From Cavenderia fasciculata (lineage: Eukaryota > Evosea > Eumycetozoa > Acytosteliales > Cavenderiaceae), in assembly GCF_000203815.1 (NCBI RefSeq), contig NW_004457729.1, forward strand, positions 3,968,674 to 4,032,673: a stretch of DNA of 64,000 nt, in the 5' to 3' direction. Position numbers and translations under genes: made by a program. The notes beneath the pieces were generated by a model. It did not search any database. It was not told the origin of the DNA and saw only the letters and a program-made list of their open reading frames with translations. This document shows, piece by piece, positions 11,429-23,929 of the stretch; the stretch's first letter is position 1, and each line of letters starts with the position of its first letter.

Positions 11429-12232
11429 TTATTTGTTGGACTTGAATAAACCAATTAATTTATCTTTAATAGATGTTGACTGTGACAGTTGAATATCGAT
11501 GGATGGATCTTTTGGTGGTATAAATTGATATGATGTTAAAAATGAGATTACTTTCTTTCTATGATATAGTTTTGCCAATTCTAAAGATTGGTTGACTAAA
11601 GGTTTAGTTAGGTAGAATGGTTTGAGGGCAGCGTCAGTATCGATAGATACTCTTCCACCACTTCCCTTGTGAGCAACTTGACGTTCATATTCCAACAATT
11701 CATAGTTTTTAAGAGTATTTTCAAAGATATACTCTAGTACTGATAGATGTCCCAACATGACAGCCAATTTTAATCCATATATTGACCATTGATATCCCTT
11801 TTCAGAGTGTAGGAATTGAACCACCTCTACATTACCACCAGCACAACTTTCATCTATCAGTCTTGTTGCATCGTGTATATTTAATAACTTGGACTCTTTT
11901 GTTTGTTTTGGAATGATTAGATTTAATATATCTAAATTATTAAATCCAGATTGAAGTAGTTTTATCAATCCAATATTTCCAAATTGTCCAAATCCTTCTA
12001 GTTGTTGTTGTTGTTGTTGTTTGTTGTTTGATACCAATAAATTGACAAGGTTAAAGTAACGATTATCAATTAAAAAATCAATGTTGTTGATGTTTAATGA
12101 TATGTGTGTAGTCATTAATCCCAACATTGAATGTATTTCACTAACATGTTTAAATATCATGCTTGCCAAATACTTTGATTTTAATATTCCAATTAATAAA
12201 TTTGGATTCATTCCATTATTATTATTATTACA

Positions 12233-12263
<31 letters not shown>

Positions 12264-12978
12264 GAGTTTACAATGTTATTGTTGCGAGTATAATAATCTA
12301 AATTAATATAAGAAGGTTCAATAAACATTATTAAATCTTGTTGTGATTTGAGGAGGATATGGTAAAGGTTGGTAAAGTATTCTAGGGTTATTTGTTCAAA
12401 TTTGTCACGTCTTGGATCATTGATTGAAGTTTCAAAGTATTCTGTTTTAGGGTGTAGTTGTTTTAGAGATTGTATGTATCGTTCAGTCTCTAATGTAGAT
12501 ACAGCTCTTTCTTGAATGAGGTCTTGTTTTGTACCAACGACGATGATTTGTGTGAATGGTGCTAATGGATAATTGGTACATTGTGCAATCCAATGTGGTA
12601 ATCGATTAAATGCATCCAAGTTTGTAGTATCATAAACTATAAATAATAGATTACACCGATAATGAGATCTAGGGAATCTTTCACCATCAAATTTATTTGT
12701 TAAACATTTCTATAAATATAAATATAAAGTAATTAATATATGTTATATTATATATCTATCAAGATAGTTACCACAGATAAACTAAAATCATCTATATATT
12801 TATTAGTGAATGGGACTGTTATAAATGTATCACCAAATGTCAAGTTGCTGGTAGCTGGTGTTGTCGTTGTTGACACAAACAGTGATTCTAGTAGAGTTTT
12901 CTTTCCTGATGACTCTTCACCTAGAAACACTACATTTAATCTTCTAGGATTACTACTTCTAATATTAACTATACACAT
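11429..12978 (-). CDS. GTPase-like domain fused to ankyrin-like repeats
   Basis: Exons are 12978-12772 and 12709-11429; 495 aa. The N-terminus begins a small-GTPase-like domain with beta strand LNVVFLG, then the P-loop GEESSGKKT, in which the usual Ser/Thr after GK is Lys but a Thr follows. FIVYDTTNLDAF resembles the Ras/Rab FDLTNxxSF segment, and IIVVGTKQD supplies the G4 motif. No DxxG switch II motif is visible. From about residue 190 there is an Asn-rich linker, then ankyrin-like segments, for example DESCAGGNVEVVQFLHSEKG and LAVMLGHLSVLEYIF. The N-terminal extension before the P-loop is about 20 residues. A membrane-independent regulatory scaffold is conceivable; function unknown. Confidence 0.8.
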
Positions 12979-13219
12979 CTATATATATATATATGTATAC
13001 TTATACCTATACTTATACTATAATAAATTACATAGTTAGAGAATACATAAAAATGATTTCGTTTGAACCATTCTCAAAAAATACTTCTTTTTGCACCTTT
13101 GCACTAATTCAAACTAAATATTTGTAAATAGGTATTTATTTATTAAACTCGAGCGAGTGAGCGAGTTACAAGTAGTTAAAAAGAGGGAAGAATATATCTA
13201 TCTATCTATCTAGATTATA

Positions 13220-14552
13220 TTAAATATCGGAATCTTGGTGAAAGGGAGGGATACAAGTAACAGTGTACAACTGATTTTGGATACATTGTTGTTTATTCTT
13301 GGCTCCAGCCTGAAAGGTCCAACTATATAGACAGATAGAGTAAGAGGGTTAGATTAGATTCAAAGTGTATACAAATTTGTGATTAGATATATCAATTTTA
13401 TCTATATACTTACGGTACTCTACAACCATTTAGAGATGTATGACTACTACTACCACCAGTTGCAGAACCACTATCTATATTGGGAAAGACAGGGGCAGGT
13501 AATCCAGTCATTTGGGAACCACCGGTTGATGTATAGTATGGGTCACCTGATGAATACTGTCCGGTTGATACCGCTGAGGCGGCGGTCGAGGACAAGTCTT
13601 GTCCATTGAAATAGGTATAAATCATATTATTGGTACTATTACACACCACCAAACCAAAGAATACAGTGTATATTGGTAATCCACCAGAATTACTACCAGT
13701 ACTAGAACTACTAGCACTTGAACTACTAGCACTTGTACTACTAGCACTAGTTGTACCACCACTTCCAGTTGAAAATCCACTTCCAGTTACACTAAAAGAA
13801 GTTTGGACTATTTCTTCTGGTTGTTGTTGTTGATGCAAAGATGCATGTTGGTCTGGACTATCAAACCCAATGATTGAATCTACAAGGTTCCAATACTGAT
13901 CAATCTTTTCTTCTTGTGTAGTAGTAGAGTGATGTGTAAAGAACGATGCTCCTCCTCTTGATGATTGACCGTTATTTGAACTACTATCAGAACTATCACT
14001 ACCAGAGTTAGAACCAGCACTACTAGCACTAGCACTGGTACCAGTACCAGTATATGGTGTGAGTGGAGGACAATAGAAACCACATCTCTGTAATGTCATA
14101 CACTTGTAAGTTGGAATCCAACGGTATTGAGTGAGTTGTGATGGTTGTGGTGATGATTGACATCCATCAAAGACTGAGATGATCAATGATCTTTCTGGTT
14201 GCATTGGTCTTGATACACTGCAAGTGTAGGTCTTTGTGAATCCCCAAATGGCAGTGGCTCCACATTGACCCGATGGGAAAGTGGTCGAATTGGCAGGATT
14301 ACCAGAGCAATCTATAGTATTAAACATAGACACTGTAACAGTACTGAGGTCAGTCGAACATGACAATACTTGTTGTCTATAACAAGAGTTTGATCCAATC
14401 ACCAAACCACCAATACTAGATGTTTCGGGACACTTTGCTTCATTGAATGCTTCAACGGTCACCCATGATGTTGGTGTTGGTGCTTGAATCTTTTTGGCAG
14501 ATACCACCAACAAAATAATTGACAACAATACAAATAATAATAATAACTTCAT
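13220..14552 (-). CDS. Secreted Cys-containing protein with Ser/Gly-rich linker, paralogue 1
   Basis: Exons are 14552-13414 and 13322-13220; 413 aa. The start is chosen at MKLLLLFVLL, a clear signal peptide (residues 1-21), rather than an upstream in-frame codon. The mature N-terminal domain (about 25-170) has regularly spaced Cys residues and motifs shared with its neighbour: TSWVTVEAFNEAKC, SSIGGLVIGSN, YRWIPTYKCM. Two Ser/Gly-rich low-complexity linkers flank the motif DQYWNLVDSIIGFDSPD. The C-terminus (AKNKQQC...VTCIPPF) is encoded by the short second exon, whose phase fits exactly. It resembles the dictyostelid-specific secreted families around counting-factor-associated proteins, but I cannot assign it firmly. 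Confidence 0.8.
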
Positions 14553-15003
14553 GATATATATAATATTGTAATTGTGTGTTGTTTGAAAGAATAGAATGAT
14601 GATCAAGAAATTTCTTGCTTTGGGTGTTTGAATAATTAATTGTTTTTAAGATGAGTTTAGAAAATATCTATAAATAGTAAAATATCTACTTTTCCCAACA
14701 CGATTCAGATAAAGATAGATATTTCCATTCGGTTGACTAATCCAATGAACAATATGTCTCCTATGTAACCTTTGACAAATCCAATGATAGTATGTCTCCT
14801 ATATAACCTTTGAACCAAGTTTCTAATCAATTAAAAAAGTAGAGATTATCTTTTCTATCAACAATTCCCAATTCTGATAAAATCATTTGATTTATTATTA
14901 AAATTACACATTAGAGTAGTTCAAAAAAAAAGAATAATAATAATAATATATATTATATTATATATTTCCAGATTTTTTTTAAATCGCTCTCTACCCTAAT
15001 AAT
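14553..15003. promoter_or_regulatory. Upstream region of paralogue 1
   Basis: AT-rich spacer holding a tandemly duplicated element of about 38 bases (listed separately) and A/T runs. It presumably contains the promoter of the secreted protein gene ending at 14552. No coding potential is seen. Confidence 0.4.
14741..14817. repeat. Tandem duplication of a ~38-base promoter-proximal element
   Basis: Two adjacent units (about 14741-14777 and 14780-14817) share TCCAATGA, TATGTCTCCTAT and TAACCTTTGA with few mismatches. They lie about 190-265 bases upstream of the paralogue 1 start. CCAAT-like cores inside a duplicated unit suggest a transcription-factor site, which is inference. Confidence 0.6.
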
Positions 15004-16419
15004 CTAAAATGCATTTTCTTGACCGAATGGAGCAACACAGGTAATAGAGATTAATTGATTTTGATAGCATTGTTGGTCATTCTTTGCTCCATTCTTGGAG
15101 GAAATACTATATTTGAGAGAAAAAATTGATTAAATGTTATTTACAGGTAGCATGGTCGAGTCATTATTATTAATAATTGAACTTTCTACTTACTATATAC
15201 TACATCCATTTGGAGTTTGATAACTACTACCAGAGGTTGCAGATCCACCAGATGATGAGGGGGTTGGCATTGAGGTCATTTGAGAACCACCAGTTGATGT
15301 ATAGTATGGGTCACCCGATGAAAACTTTCCAGTAGATAATGCCATTGGTCCACTACCAGATTGATAACCATTATAATAGGTGTATACCATATTATTGGTG
15401 CTATTACATACTACCAAACCAAAGAATATACCGACTACATTACCTCCACCAATACTACCACTTCCAGTTGAAAATCCACTTCCAGTTACACTAAATGAAT
15501 TTTCTTGTTCTATTGGTTGAGCATTATCATACAACGATGCATGGTGATCTGGACTATCAAACCCAATGATAGAATCTACAAGATCCCAATACTGATCCAT
15601 CTTTTCTTCTTGTGTAGTATAATGTTGTGTAAAGAATGATGAGGCCAATCTTGTTGATGGTTGTTGTTGGTTAATATTTGAACGGGCATTGGAACCACTT
15701 GAACCACTTGAACCACTTGAACCATCAGTACTAGCTGAACGAGATGAACTGGCAGAGCTAGCCGATGCAGAACTAGCAGAGGCAGAGCTAGCTGAGCCAG
15801 CCGAGCCATCCGAATTACCAGAGTTACCAGAGCCACTAGAACCACCACTGGAGCTACCAGAGCCACCAGAACGAGCAGTGGCACTACCACTTGTAACTGG
15901 TCCTCCTGTTGGCGTGAGTGGAGGACAATAGAGATCACATTTTTCCAATGCCATACACTTGTAAGTTGGAATCCAACGGTATTGAGTGAGTTGTGATGGT
16001 TGTGGTGATGATGATTGACAGTCATCATAGATTGAGATGATCAACGATCTCTTGGGTTGTGGTGGTAATTTTGCACTACAACTGTAGGACTTTGTGAATC
16101 CCCAAATGGCAGTGGCTCCACATTTACCCGATGGAAAAGTGGTCGAATTGGCAGGTTGACCAGAGCAATCATCAGTGTCAAACATAGACACTGTAACAGT
16201 ACTGTGGTCAGCCGAACATGACAATACTTGATGTCTATAACATACAACATTTGATCCAATCACCAAACCACCAATACTAGATTTTTCATGACACCTAGCC
16301 TCATTGAATGCTTCAACAGTCACCCATGATGTTGGTGTTGGTGGTGGTGCTTGAATCTTTTTGGCAGATACCACCAACAAAATAATCGACAACAATACAA
16401 ATAATAATAACTTTATCAT
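15004..16419 (-). CDS. Secreted Cys-containing protein with Ser/Gly-rich linker, paralogue 2
   Basis: Exons are 16419-15194 and 15106-15004; 442 aa. The second exon is 103 nt, exactly the length of that in paralogue 1, and is joined in the same phase. The start is ATG at 16419 (MIKLLLFVLL), giving a signal peptide ending near VVSAKK. Domain order matches paralogue 1: Cys-rich N-terminal domain, a long Ser/Gly/Ala linker (here expanded, about residues 175-245), DQYWDLVDSIIGFDSPD, and a C-terminal Cys-containing tail. The two copies are in the same orientation, so this is a tandem duplication whose linkers have diverged in length. A secreted or matrix role is inferred from the signal peptide. 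Confidence 0.8.
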
Positions 16420-16971
16420 ATTTTGCAATTATGTGTTTGTTATGTAATAATGATCTTAAATGAAAGAAAAGGTTCATCTCTTTTGAAGGTAGTGATCTCT
16501 ACAATTGTAAAACGATAATAATATCTTTATAAATATCTTTGTTTGGGATATGGGAAACCAGAATCCATTTATAAATAGATATTTACCATTCGGAGTATTC
16601 CTATAAAGCCTATCTAAAAGTAGACTAACTCAAGTTCAGTCTACTTTTCTATCCACCAGGGATCGCTTTAACATGCCTATTGATCTTTTACCTGAAGATA
16701 GGTATATTAATTACAACTAATACATATATATTTCAATACCCATGAAAATGAAATAATGAAGATAATGATGATCAACAAACACCCCAGGGTTTGTTAAAAA
16801 AAAATAAAATAAAAAAAAAAGGAAATGAAGTATTCTTGAAAATTTGATATTAGCACTTTAGTTTGATAATAGATTATATATATATATATAAAGTAGGAGG
16901 TAGATAGATAGATAGACAGTAGGATTGATAGTGTAATATTTATCAATCTAAAAAGGTAGTGAGAAATAGAA
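16420..16971. promoter_or_regulatory. Divergent spacer between secreted-protein gene and WDR7-like gene
   Basis: Head-to-head spacer that should hold two promoters. It includes a poly-A run (about 16797-16821), TATA repeats (about 16876-16890) and a GATA/TAGA tract just upstream of the WDR7-like start. No ORF. Confidence 0.4.
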
Positions 16972-19900
16972 ATGAGTGAATCAATATCAAATGATAATAC
17001 CTCTACTACAAGTACAACAACAACAACAACTTCTACATCTACTGCATCTACATCAAATCAACCATTAACATCAGCAGCAGCAGCTTCTACTACTACTACT
17101 ACAACAACACATACATCACCAACATTTCAACCATCAATTAGTTCAATTAATCAAGTTGGATCAGTAACAAGAGATATATTAGTACCCGTTGTATTGTGGT
17201 GTGGACCACCAACACATTGGATTACATCTATTCTCATTACACCAGATAAACGAACTATCATCACTGGCTCACATAGTGGACACATTGTAATTAGTTCGGT
17301 CTATCTAGACAAGGGAAAAGAAAACTCGTTTGTACCACGTATCTTTTCGATTGCTCATCAGACCACTGTATCATGTTTGGCATTGTGCAAATTAGAGGGT
17401 AAAGAAGTTGCTGTGAGTGCTGGGGCAGATGGATCACTTTGTGTATGGTCACTTAGTGATGGTCTATGTGTCAGAGCTTCGCATCCTGGTTTCTTACCAT
17501 GCACACCCTCATCGATGGTAGCATTACCACCAAACGAAAGAAATGTAGCTATTGTCGGAAAGGGATCAAACTCTATCTATATCGTAGACACTCAACAAAT
17601 GAGATTGATCGCCACACTCTCTGAACACACTGATTGGATCACTTCACTCTTTACATGTACTATATCCCAAGACTCTTCTCCACTCTTGTTTTCTGGTAGT
17701 CTTGATGGCACCATTCGTTTTTGGTCACTTAAAGATGGTGAAATGGACTTTTCACTCCAAACCATCTGTCTCAATGCAAAGGGTGAAGGTAATTGTCCTC
17801 CCAATGAAGCTCCAATCTCTATTGAATTCTCTCCCAATGGTAAATCACTTTTAGTTGTTTCAAAAGCTTATTGGTCTGTAAGTAAAGAAATAGAAAAAAA
17901 ATATAAAAAGAATAGAAGTATGTTTTATTAATTTCTTTTTGTTTGTTTGACATCTAGATATTTACAACAAATAATTCACAAAAATTATATTCTATAAATT
18001 GTCCAATTTCAAGAGGATGGTTTGGAGGTAGTTTTGTTAATAATTCATTGGTATTGGTGTGGACAAGAGATGGTAGATCATTCCTTTATAAAATCGATCA
18101 GAGTGAGTTAAAGTCATTCTCTATGGGTCATCCATTACCACAACCTGGTACATCTCCACTTTATCTACCACCAAATTCATTGTCACAATCGGTTGGAGGT
18201 GGAGGAGGAGGAATGGGAACAAGTTATTCATCACTAAGTGCACAATGTAGTGCTGCCGACAATATATCATCATCATCATCAATGTCGTCAATGTCATCGG
18301 TACCTACAACTGCACCTATTGATATTGCCTATTTGTCACCAGACTTTTCACCTCCAGTCTTGGTATTGACATTTGTCAATAGTGAACAAAAACAACAATC
18401 TCTACCAATCAATTCATCAGCTTCCAATTTACCAACTAGTACAACTTATGGATCTCATCAACCTGCCACCAATATATTATCATCATCTAGTATGGCAGCT
18501 GCAGTTCAACATCATCAACAACAACAACAACCACAACAACAACAACAAAATAATCCATACCAAACAGCATTTAATAATCCAAATGATATTACAAAAAAGA
18601 TTGGTGCAGCAATGTGTTGGAGTAATATATTTTTGGCAGGTGATTCATTTGGTCGAATTAAAATATGGGTCATTCCAACCGAAGACATTATCAATAACAT
18701 TCAACAACCTCTTTCTCGTAGATTCTTGCGTGAACCAAATCTGATTGGTAATATTGCTGATGGTTGGAAAGGTTGTGAAACTAAAACAAAATCTCGTGTC
18801 ACTGCTTCACTTTTAATTGAAGATTTAATGTTATTAATTAGAGGTTATGGTAATGTATTGTAAAAGAATCAAAATCAAACAAAAATTCATATTAATATTC
18901 TACTTTTTTATTTATTTTTATTTTTATTTTTTAGAGGATGGTAGTATAAGTACATCAAAATTACCAACAGATTTATTTACAAAATATCATTCTGGAGCAC
19001 ATAGTGCCAAAGTTAATTGTTTAATGAGTTCACAACCTGGAAATGTAAAGAGATTATTATTTTCAGCATCCAATGATACAACGATTAAAGTTTGGGATTT
19101 GACCTCTTTTAAACTACTACATACATTCTCACATCATACTGGTCCAGTATCATCAATCTTTCCTCTACCAAGTCAACGTCGTCATATCTTTGTTTCAATC
19201 TCTGAAGATAAAACTTTGGGAATGTATTCAATGGAAGATTTATCTTGGTAAGAAATATAAAAAAAAAAAGAAAAAAGAAAAAAAGAAATATAAATATTAA
19301 TTTAATTTATATATTTTTTATTTTTAGTAAACATATGTTTGGAGTACATTCATCATCAATTTCAAATGTTTATTGGAAACCTGAACAAGGATATTTATTG
19401 GTAGAGACAATTGATGGATCAACATCAATTTGGGAGATTGGATCAGGTGAATTGGAAGGTGTAGTTTATGGTCAAATGGCAAAAGATATTATCGATAATG
19501 CGGAACCTCTTAGTAATGATTGGAAATCAAAACATAATTTTATTTTAGATTCTTCACTTTCTCCTTTTAATACCAAATCTTTTGTTTTTACTCATAAAAA
19601 TGGTAAACTATAGTAAAAAATAGAAAAAATAATTATTCTTCTTCTTTTTCTTTTATTAATTTTCTTTTTTTCTTTTTTTTTTCTTTTAGATCCACCAATT
19701 CAAACAATATTTTTAAATATTAAAACAATTAGTGATGAAATTATAAAATATGCAGATATAAATTCAAAACATAATGCATCATTTTCAAATACCAATGCAT
19801 TACCACAACAATCAACATCTGCCATTTCTTTGGTTCAAAAAGAGTTGAATCAATTGGTATCGATCTTTTCATATCTTATTCCATGGGGAATGGATAGAAA

Positions 19901-21466
19901 TTTGGATCCAATGTTTAAAAAAGATTTCCAACTTCGACCTCCACAACCAGACTTTTCATTTGGTCTCATTGGTGATGGATATAATATTAGTTTCTTGACA
20001 CCTGCATCATCGGGTAGTAAAGTACAATTCTCAGAGTATCTCACTGCTCAAACAACTCTGGCAGCTGTATCACTTAGTAGATCAATCATGAGAATTGGTG
20101 GATTGGAAAATGCTTGTAGTCAATTGACCACCTATTATTGTATTATCTTACCAGATACTCTACCAGGTTATGTCTATCCAGACTTTTCATTCCTTGCTTC
20201 ATTCTCTCAAGATAATTCAGAAGATGTAATGTTTTCTGCTCGTTCCATCTTTAAAACTTCAATTGAAAGAATGTCTCAAAGTAGTTTCTTAAATTTATTA
20301 CATTATTATTCTCAATTTTGTAAGTAAAAAAAAAAAAAATAGAAAAAAAAGAAACAAAGTATTAACTTTTTTTATTATTTCTTTAGTGAAATCAGATACA
20401 TTAACATTAACAGAAAAAGCAAGAGCAGTTATTGTTTTGGCAAAGATTGCATCACATCGTAAAGATGAAATGCCAGAGAATTTATCATTAAAGATTGGTA
20501 TGGAATTACTTAAAATGATTTATAAAGGAAAGGGTCATTTAACTTTATCAGCTGTTGAGTTGATTGGTAAAGGATTTTCTTTATGGAGAGATGGTAAGTA
20601 GAAATTAATATTAATAATAATATGGTATTAATCTTTTCTTTTTAGCAATTAAAGATTTACCGGGATTATTAAAATGTTTATTTTCATTGACAATGCAAAA
20701 TGATCCATTATCAAGTACATCTATTAATTCATTATTATTGATTGGTGCAATTGACCCAAAGAATTTTATTCAAACGATTGGTGATGAGGTGTCAAATGAA
20801 TCAAATGGCACAAATAGTACGATTCATGCATTGGTATTGTTGGGTTTGTTGATCAAGAATAATCCAGATTCAGCACTACCCTATTTGCCGCGTGTCATTG
20901 ATTGTATTTTAAAGAGTCTTGATCCCCATATGCCATCATTACGTGAGTCTTGTCTCAAGCAGACCACAGCAGTACTTCATTTGATGGTCAACAAGTATCC
21001 AACCGTATCGTTCCACCACGAAACACAAAGATTGATTCTAGGTGCATTGGATGGTACATTGGTTATTTATGATCTCAAGACTGCCACGAGATGGCATCGT
21101 ATCGAAGCACATGAACGGAGTTATATATCGGCAGTCAGTTTTAGTGATGGTGGTAAATCAATCTCTTCCTATTCAACCAAAGATAATCTTTTGAAAATTT
21201 GGCAAACAAGTACTAGTTTCTTTGGTTTATTAAGTTCTCAATTTGCTTGTACTAAAACTATTAAAATGCCTTTTGAAGGTAAGAAAAAAAAAAAAAAAAA
21301 AAGAAAAAGTAATATTAATATTAATATTGTTTTGTTTATTTATTTATTTTTAGCAAAACCAATTACAAGTCCAAAAATAGAAAATATTAAATTATCATGG
21401 TCAAATCAACAACAATTAACTTTGATTAAAGATCAAAATAGTTTTACTCTAAATATTGAAGGTTAA
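16972..21466 (+). CDS. WDR7-like WD40 protein (rabconnectin-3 beta)
   Basis: Eight exons: 16972-17877, 17958-18849, 18935-19247, 19328-19602, 19690-20319, 20387-20593, 20646-21278 and 21354-21466; 1322 aa with all phases consistent. After a Ser/Thr-rich N-terminus the order matches metazoan WDR7. It opens with VPVVLWCGPPTHWITSILIT and the first WD40 propeller (SAGADGSLCVWSLSDG). A second propeller follows (EDGSIS, SASNDTTIKVWDLTS), then helical HEAT-like sequence and the conserved C-terminal WD pair (GALDGTLVIYDLKTATRW). Gln/Ser-rich insertions sit between the propellers. WDR7 with DMXL proteins regulates V-ATPase assembly and vesicle acidification. That role suits a phagocytic amoeba, and its transfer to this gene is by homology. 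Confidence 0.85.
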
Positions 21467-21737
21467 AAAAAAAAGAATTATAAAAATAAAAAATCTTATT
21501 ATTCATATAAAGTTTCTTAAAAAGACTAAGACCTCTGTCAAATTAACTATTGTTTAGTATAATAAGATAATTGAAAGACACAACATGTCATGTTTACCAG
21601 TGCAAGTTCATTTAATTAATTTTTTCCTTTTTTGAAAAACTCAAAATTGACTCGTTGGGATTATTTATTTAAATTCATTGTCACTCATTAACTTCAATCA
21701 TTCAAACGATCGATCAACAAACAGATAATCATAAACA

Positions 21738-22503
21738 ATGGTAAGATATTCGAACTGACTCTTTTATTATACCTATCTAAACCAATCATTCATTGTATTC
21801 GATATATATATAGGGTATTGAAAAAGAAATCATCAAGGAAGGCAATGGTATGAAACCAATCAAAGGAAATATGGTTCAACTCCACTATACAGGAAGACTT
21901 GCATCAAATAACAATGTCTTTGATACCTCTGTCAAGAAGGGCATTGTAAGTTTTATAACAGTTTTAAATTCATTCATTTTTTTTATTATTAATATTAACA
22001 ATTATTGTTTTCTTTTTAAAAAGCCATTCCAGTTCAAGTTGGGCCATGGAAAGGTTATTAAAGCGTAAGTACTTACTTTAAATAGACTTAGTTTAGTATA
22101 CATTTAGCTTTCTTGATATTAATATTTTATCTTTTTTTGTCCAAAATATTAATACTTTTTTATAAAACTCTATCATATTCTATATATAGATGGGATGAAA
22201 TCGTTCTGTAAGTAGTATAGTTTTAACATTTTATTTGTAATTTCTTATTGCTAACCTTTGTTGTTCTTTTAAACATTTATAGTAACATGAGCAGAGGAGA
22301 AAAGTGTAGAGTTACCATCACCCCAGATCGTATGTTTACAATGACATGTATTTTTATTTGTTTGGTAAGGAATAAGTAACTAACTCTTTTTTTTTTTTTA
22401 AAACTATTATCTAGTTGCATACGCACAACGTACGAATATCCCTGGTATTCCACCAAACTCTACCTTGATCTTTGATATGGAACTTGTTGGTTGGACCCAA
22501 TAA
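21738..22503 (+). CDS. FKBP12-type peptidyl-prolyl isomerase
   Basis: Six exons: 21738-21740 (the ATG alone), 21814-21945, 22024-22064, 22190-22207 (18 nt), 22283-22329 and 22415-22503; 109 aa, the usual FKBP12 length. The active-site landmarks are present: HYTGRL (Tyr), FDTS (Phe-Asp), KVIKAWDE (Val-Ile and Trp), AYAQ (Tyr) and FDMELV (Phe). It should catalyse cis-trans isomerisation at proline and bind FK506/rapamycin-like ligands in the cytosol. The 22-residue micro-exon pattern with an 18-nt exon 4 and an ATG-only exon 1 is unusual but every junction has GT/AG and keeps the frame. Confidence 0.93.
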
Positions 22504-22770
22504 GCAATCTTGCAAGCCAACCAATCTTTCGATAAAATCTTGTTACTAGTCTCTGTTACAAGGCATTATCAATAAATAATTGTATAGAAAGGTAAATAAT
22601 CATATTAATTATACGTTACGTTTACATATTTCTGGATTGTTATTGTTGTTGTTAGTATTGTGTGGTAGAGAAAAAAAAATAATGTAGGATCTAACAATTA
22701 ATTTTTTATGTTTTAATTATATAAATTATTTATTTATTAATTACGAATGAATGATGACAATCAATTAAAT

Positions 22771-23450
22771 TTAAAAGGAATTGAAACGATTAGCACCATG
22801 ACGCTCTCCCCAGAACAATCTTCTTTGTTCAAGTTGATTGAGGGTAACAAATTCTTTCTTGTCCCTGTCACAGAGAGCAAATAATAGATCGGCTTGCATC
22901 ATTGGATTTGGGGAACCATATCTTGTAAAAATATGAACAGCATCTTCATAGTGGATGGATTGATCCTTGCTAGAGAATTGTTCATAAGAGAATGGTCTTA
23001 AAAAGTTATCAAGATAAACTTGAACCTTTAAATTAAGGTCAGGATAACCAAATGATTCCAAAGTATTCTTTCTTAATTTCTAAAAATATAAAAAAAAAAG
23101 AAAAAATATTAATGAATAGATCATTGATATTATTATTATTATTATTATTAATTTTAAACTTACAAATAATTGGGCAGGAGTTGTAATATAACCAAAATGG
23201 TTTTTATCCAATTCAGCAAAGATGGCCAAAGCAGTATCAATTGGAGTTCTATTACCAGATTTACGTAAATTTCTTACCATTTCTGGATAAGAAATGGTAT
23301 AGTTTTGTTCTGGCTTGTAATAAGTTCCATTAAATAATGACTAAAAGAATGTACATAATAATAATTAATAAAGAATATTAAAAAAAAAAGAACATTTTTA
23401 AAAAATTATGAAAAACTTACAGGATAACTTAAATCAACTGTAGATAACAT
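22771..23450 (-). CDS. Small EF-hand-like protein
   Basis: Exons are 23450-23421 (10 codons), 23340-23164 and 23079-22771; 171 aa, all phase 0. Two segments resemble degenerate EF-hand loops: DKNHFGYITTPAQLF (about residues 50-64) and DRDKKEFVTLNQL, preceded by helical sequence typical of calmodulin-superfamily proteins. The canonical Glu at loop position 12 is lacking in both, so calcium binding is doubtful. The C-terminus is basic. I do not recognise the orthologue. Confidence 0.75.
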
Positions 23451-23929
23451 TGTTTATATTATATTATTTGTTTATAGAATTTAGATATCTATATTTTTTT
23501 TAAAATGATATTTGTATTCTCTTGTAAAAGAAGAATTTATAGAAAAAAAAGGTATTCAATGAATCAAGAACAAGTTAAGATCAAAAACTATAAAAAAAAC
23601 TATTTTTCCTATATTTATATTTAACTCTGTTTAATTGGACATTTATTACTTCTCTTAATCTTAAAAAATTCAATTTTCTTACCAAGAATGGAAATTAAAA
23701 AACTCGTTTCCCGTGCACTACATTGTGATAACAGCTTTCGATTTAATATTTTTATTTTTTTTAGAATTTTTTTTCATTTCTATTTTTTTTGGTAGTCATT
23801 GGAAATCAATTTGATGGTATTAAGTATAGGATAGATCTGTTTAGTTTTGGAAAAATATATCCAGTAAAAATATTTTTCAAGACTATTTTTTTTTTTTTTT
23901 TCAATGTATTTCTTTATTTCTCTTTTATT
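23451..23929. other. Spacer upstream of the EF-hand-like gene and downstream of Nup107
   Basis: AT-rich with several T and A runs. It presumably contains the promoter for the EF-hand-like gene and the Nup107 polyadenylation site. No gene seen. Confidence 0.5.

Noticed and set aside
15689-15931. Plus-strand ORF with Glu-Leu-Ala-rich repeats
   Set aside because: It is the antisense of the Ser/Gly/Ala linker of secreted paralogue 2.
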